Shown in pieces: positions 5,505 through 6,001 of a DNA stretch of 6,001 nt. The notes beneath the pieces are model-generated. The model searched no databases, had not been told where the DNA came from, and was given only the letters and a program-made list of their open reading frames with translations. Both the position numbers and the translations under genes were made by a program. Source of the stretch: an uncultured Prevotella sp. (lineage in GTDB: Bacteria > Bacteroidota > Bacteroidia > Bacteroidales > Bacteroidaceae); assembly GCA_902477645.1 (NCBI GenBank), contig CABSIA010000166.1, positions 1 through 6,001 of the forward strand, in the 5' to 3' direction. Each line of letters starts with the position of its first letter. Position 1 is the stretch's first letter.

Positions 5505-6001
5505 ACCTGTGCGCCCTCAGTTTCTGCCGAGCCGGCATTTTCCATATATTCGGGCACATCGTTACGCTCAACCATTTTTTTTGACGATGTATGCTCATAC
5601 ACATCCATTATCATTGTCTCTGCAATGCTCGCCATTACATAATCAATCTGTGTTGAGCCCATAACCTCGTCAATATGCTTAACGGCAACGGGCAGCGATG
5701 ATGCCTGAACAAGATAGTTTACCGCCGTGCGCTTTTCTTTCTCTGTCTTCTCGTCAATGGTGATAAATTGCAATTTTGCCTTATACCATCTGTCGTCATT
5801 AGTATTCTCACTGAAAAATATCTCACGGTATGCAGCGTGCTTTATATCTGTAATCTTAAATTCGCCACTTATGTAAGATGACATTTCCTCAATAATGGTG
5901 TTCTCAGCCTCGGTAAAACTAAGAGCGTCAACCACATATTGCTCTGTAACCTTCTTCTGCATACCATCCTCCATGGTCTTCTCATAGCGTATCTTGGTCT
6001 C
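5501..6001 (-). CDS. DUF4494-type protein of unknown function; 5' end outside the window
   Basis: The frame stays open to base 6001, with 166 codons visible. Before the first internal Met at 5972-5974 it reads ETKIRYEKT, which continues the family pattern (a start close to W-F-E-T-K-I-R-Y as I recall it), so the true start lies only a few codons beyond the window and that Met is not the start. Recognisable stretches include KVTEQYVVDALSFTEAE, EEMSSYISGEFKITDIK, DDRWYKAKLQFITIDEK and ETMIMDVY. It has no signal peptide in view and no membrane segment, so it is probably cytoplasmic. The C-terminal 30 residues or so are Glu- and Ser-rich and look disordered. Its function is unknown; the assignment rests on recall of Bacteroidetes proteins next to yggS. 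The stop codon overlaps the yggS start (ATGA), so the two are probably translated together. Confidence 0.82.
   Translation of the reverse strand, partial: ETKIRYEKTMEDGMQKKVTEQYVVDALSFTEAENTIIEEMSSYISGEFKITDIKHAAYREIFFSENTNDDRWYKAKLQFITIDEKTEKEKRTAVNYLVQASSLPVAVKHIDEVMGSTQIDYVMASIAETMIMDVYEHTSSKKMVERNDVPEYMENAGSAETEGAQV

Noticed and set aside
5501..5974. Taking the Met at 5972-5974 as the start of the DUF4494-type protein
   Set aside because: The frame is open upstream to the window edge and the nine upstream codons (ETKIRYEKT) match the family's N-terminal pattern, so the start lies outside the window.
1..6001. Mobile elements, CRISPR arrays, tRNA or rRNA genes, and defence or toxin-antitoxin systems
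   Set aside because: No transposase, integrase, terminal repeats, regularly spaced repeats, cloverleaf-like segment or small toxin-antitoxin pair was seen. The window is almost completely filled by the seven genes listed.

Overview
The window reads as ordinary chromosomal DNA from an anaerobic Bacteroidales bacterium, most likely Prevotella or a close relative. This rests on several lines: a DUF4494-type protein known to me only from Bacteroidetes, a TAnnTTTG-type promoter in front of the rubrerythrin gene, starts preceded by A/T-rich DNA rather than strong Shine-Dalgarno sites, a rubrerythrin of the anaerobe type, and a carbohydrate esterase typical of glycan-degrading Bacteroidetes. The genus is an inference. 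All seven supported genes lie on the minus strand, so transcription runs from high to low coordinates.

Right part (1637-6001): a tightly packed gene string in the order DUF4494 protein (5' end outside the window), YggS-family PLP-binding protein, Fur-family regulator, purA, hisS. The junctions are a 4-bp ATGA overlap, a 19-bp gap, another 4-bp ATGA overlap and a 25-bp gap, which points to one operon whose promoter lies beyond base 6001. It combines AMP synthesis (purA), histidine charging of tRNA (hisS), PLP homeostasis (YggS) and a metal- or peroxide-responsive regulator.

Middle (1525-1636): a 112-bp A/T-rich gap with a strong 12-bp-stem hairpin just after hisS, probably the end of the operon. 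No convincing promoter for the next gene is visible.

Left part (1-1524): a secreted SGNH/GDSL esterase of the rhamnogalacturonan acetylesterase type (CE12-like). It carries a C-terminal stub of about 60 residues resembling the first turns of a pectin methylesterase beta-helix, without its catalytic part. Next comes a 107-bp gap with a near-ideal Bacteroidetes promoter and a perfect 6-1-6 palindrome over the expected transcription start. Last is a 'reverse' rubrerythrin (rubredoxin domain first), cut by the window edge.

Most of the window is housekeeping, and I see no mobile element, CRISPR array, RNA gene or new defence system. The points most worth checking are the pectinesterase-like stub on the esterase, the palindromic operator candidate at the rubrerythrin promoter, and its possible link to the Fur-family regulator about 4 kb away.
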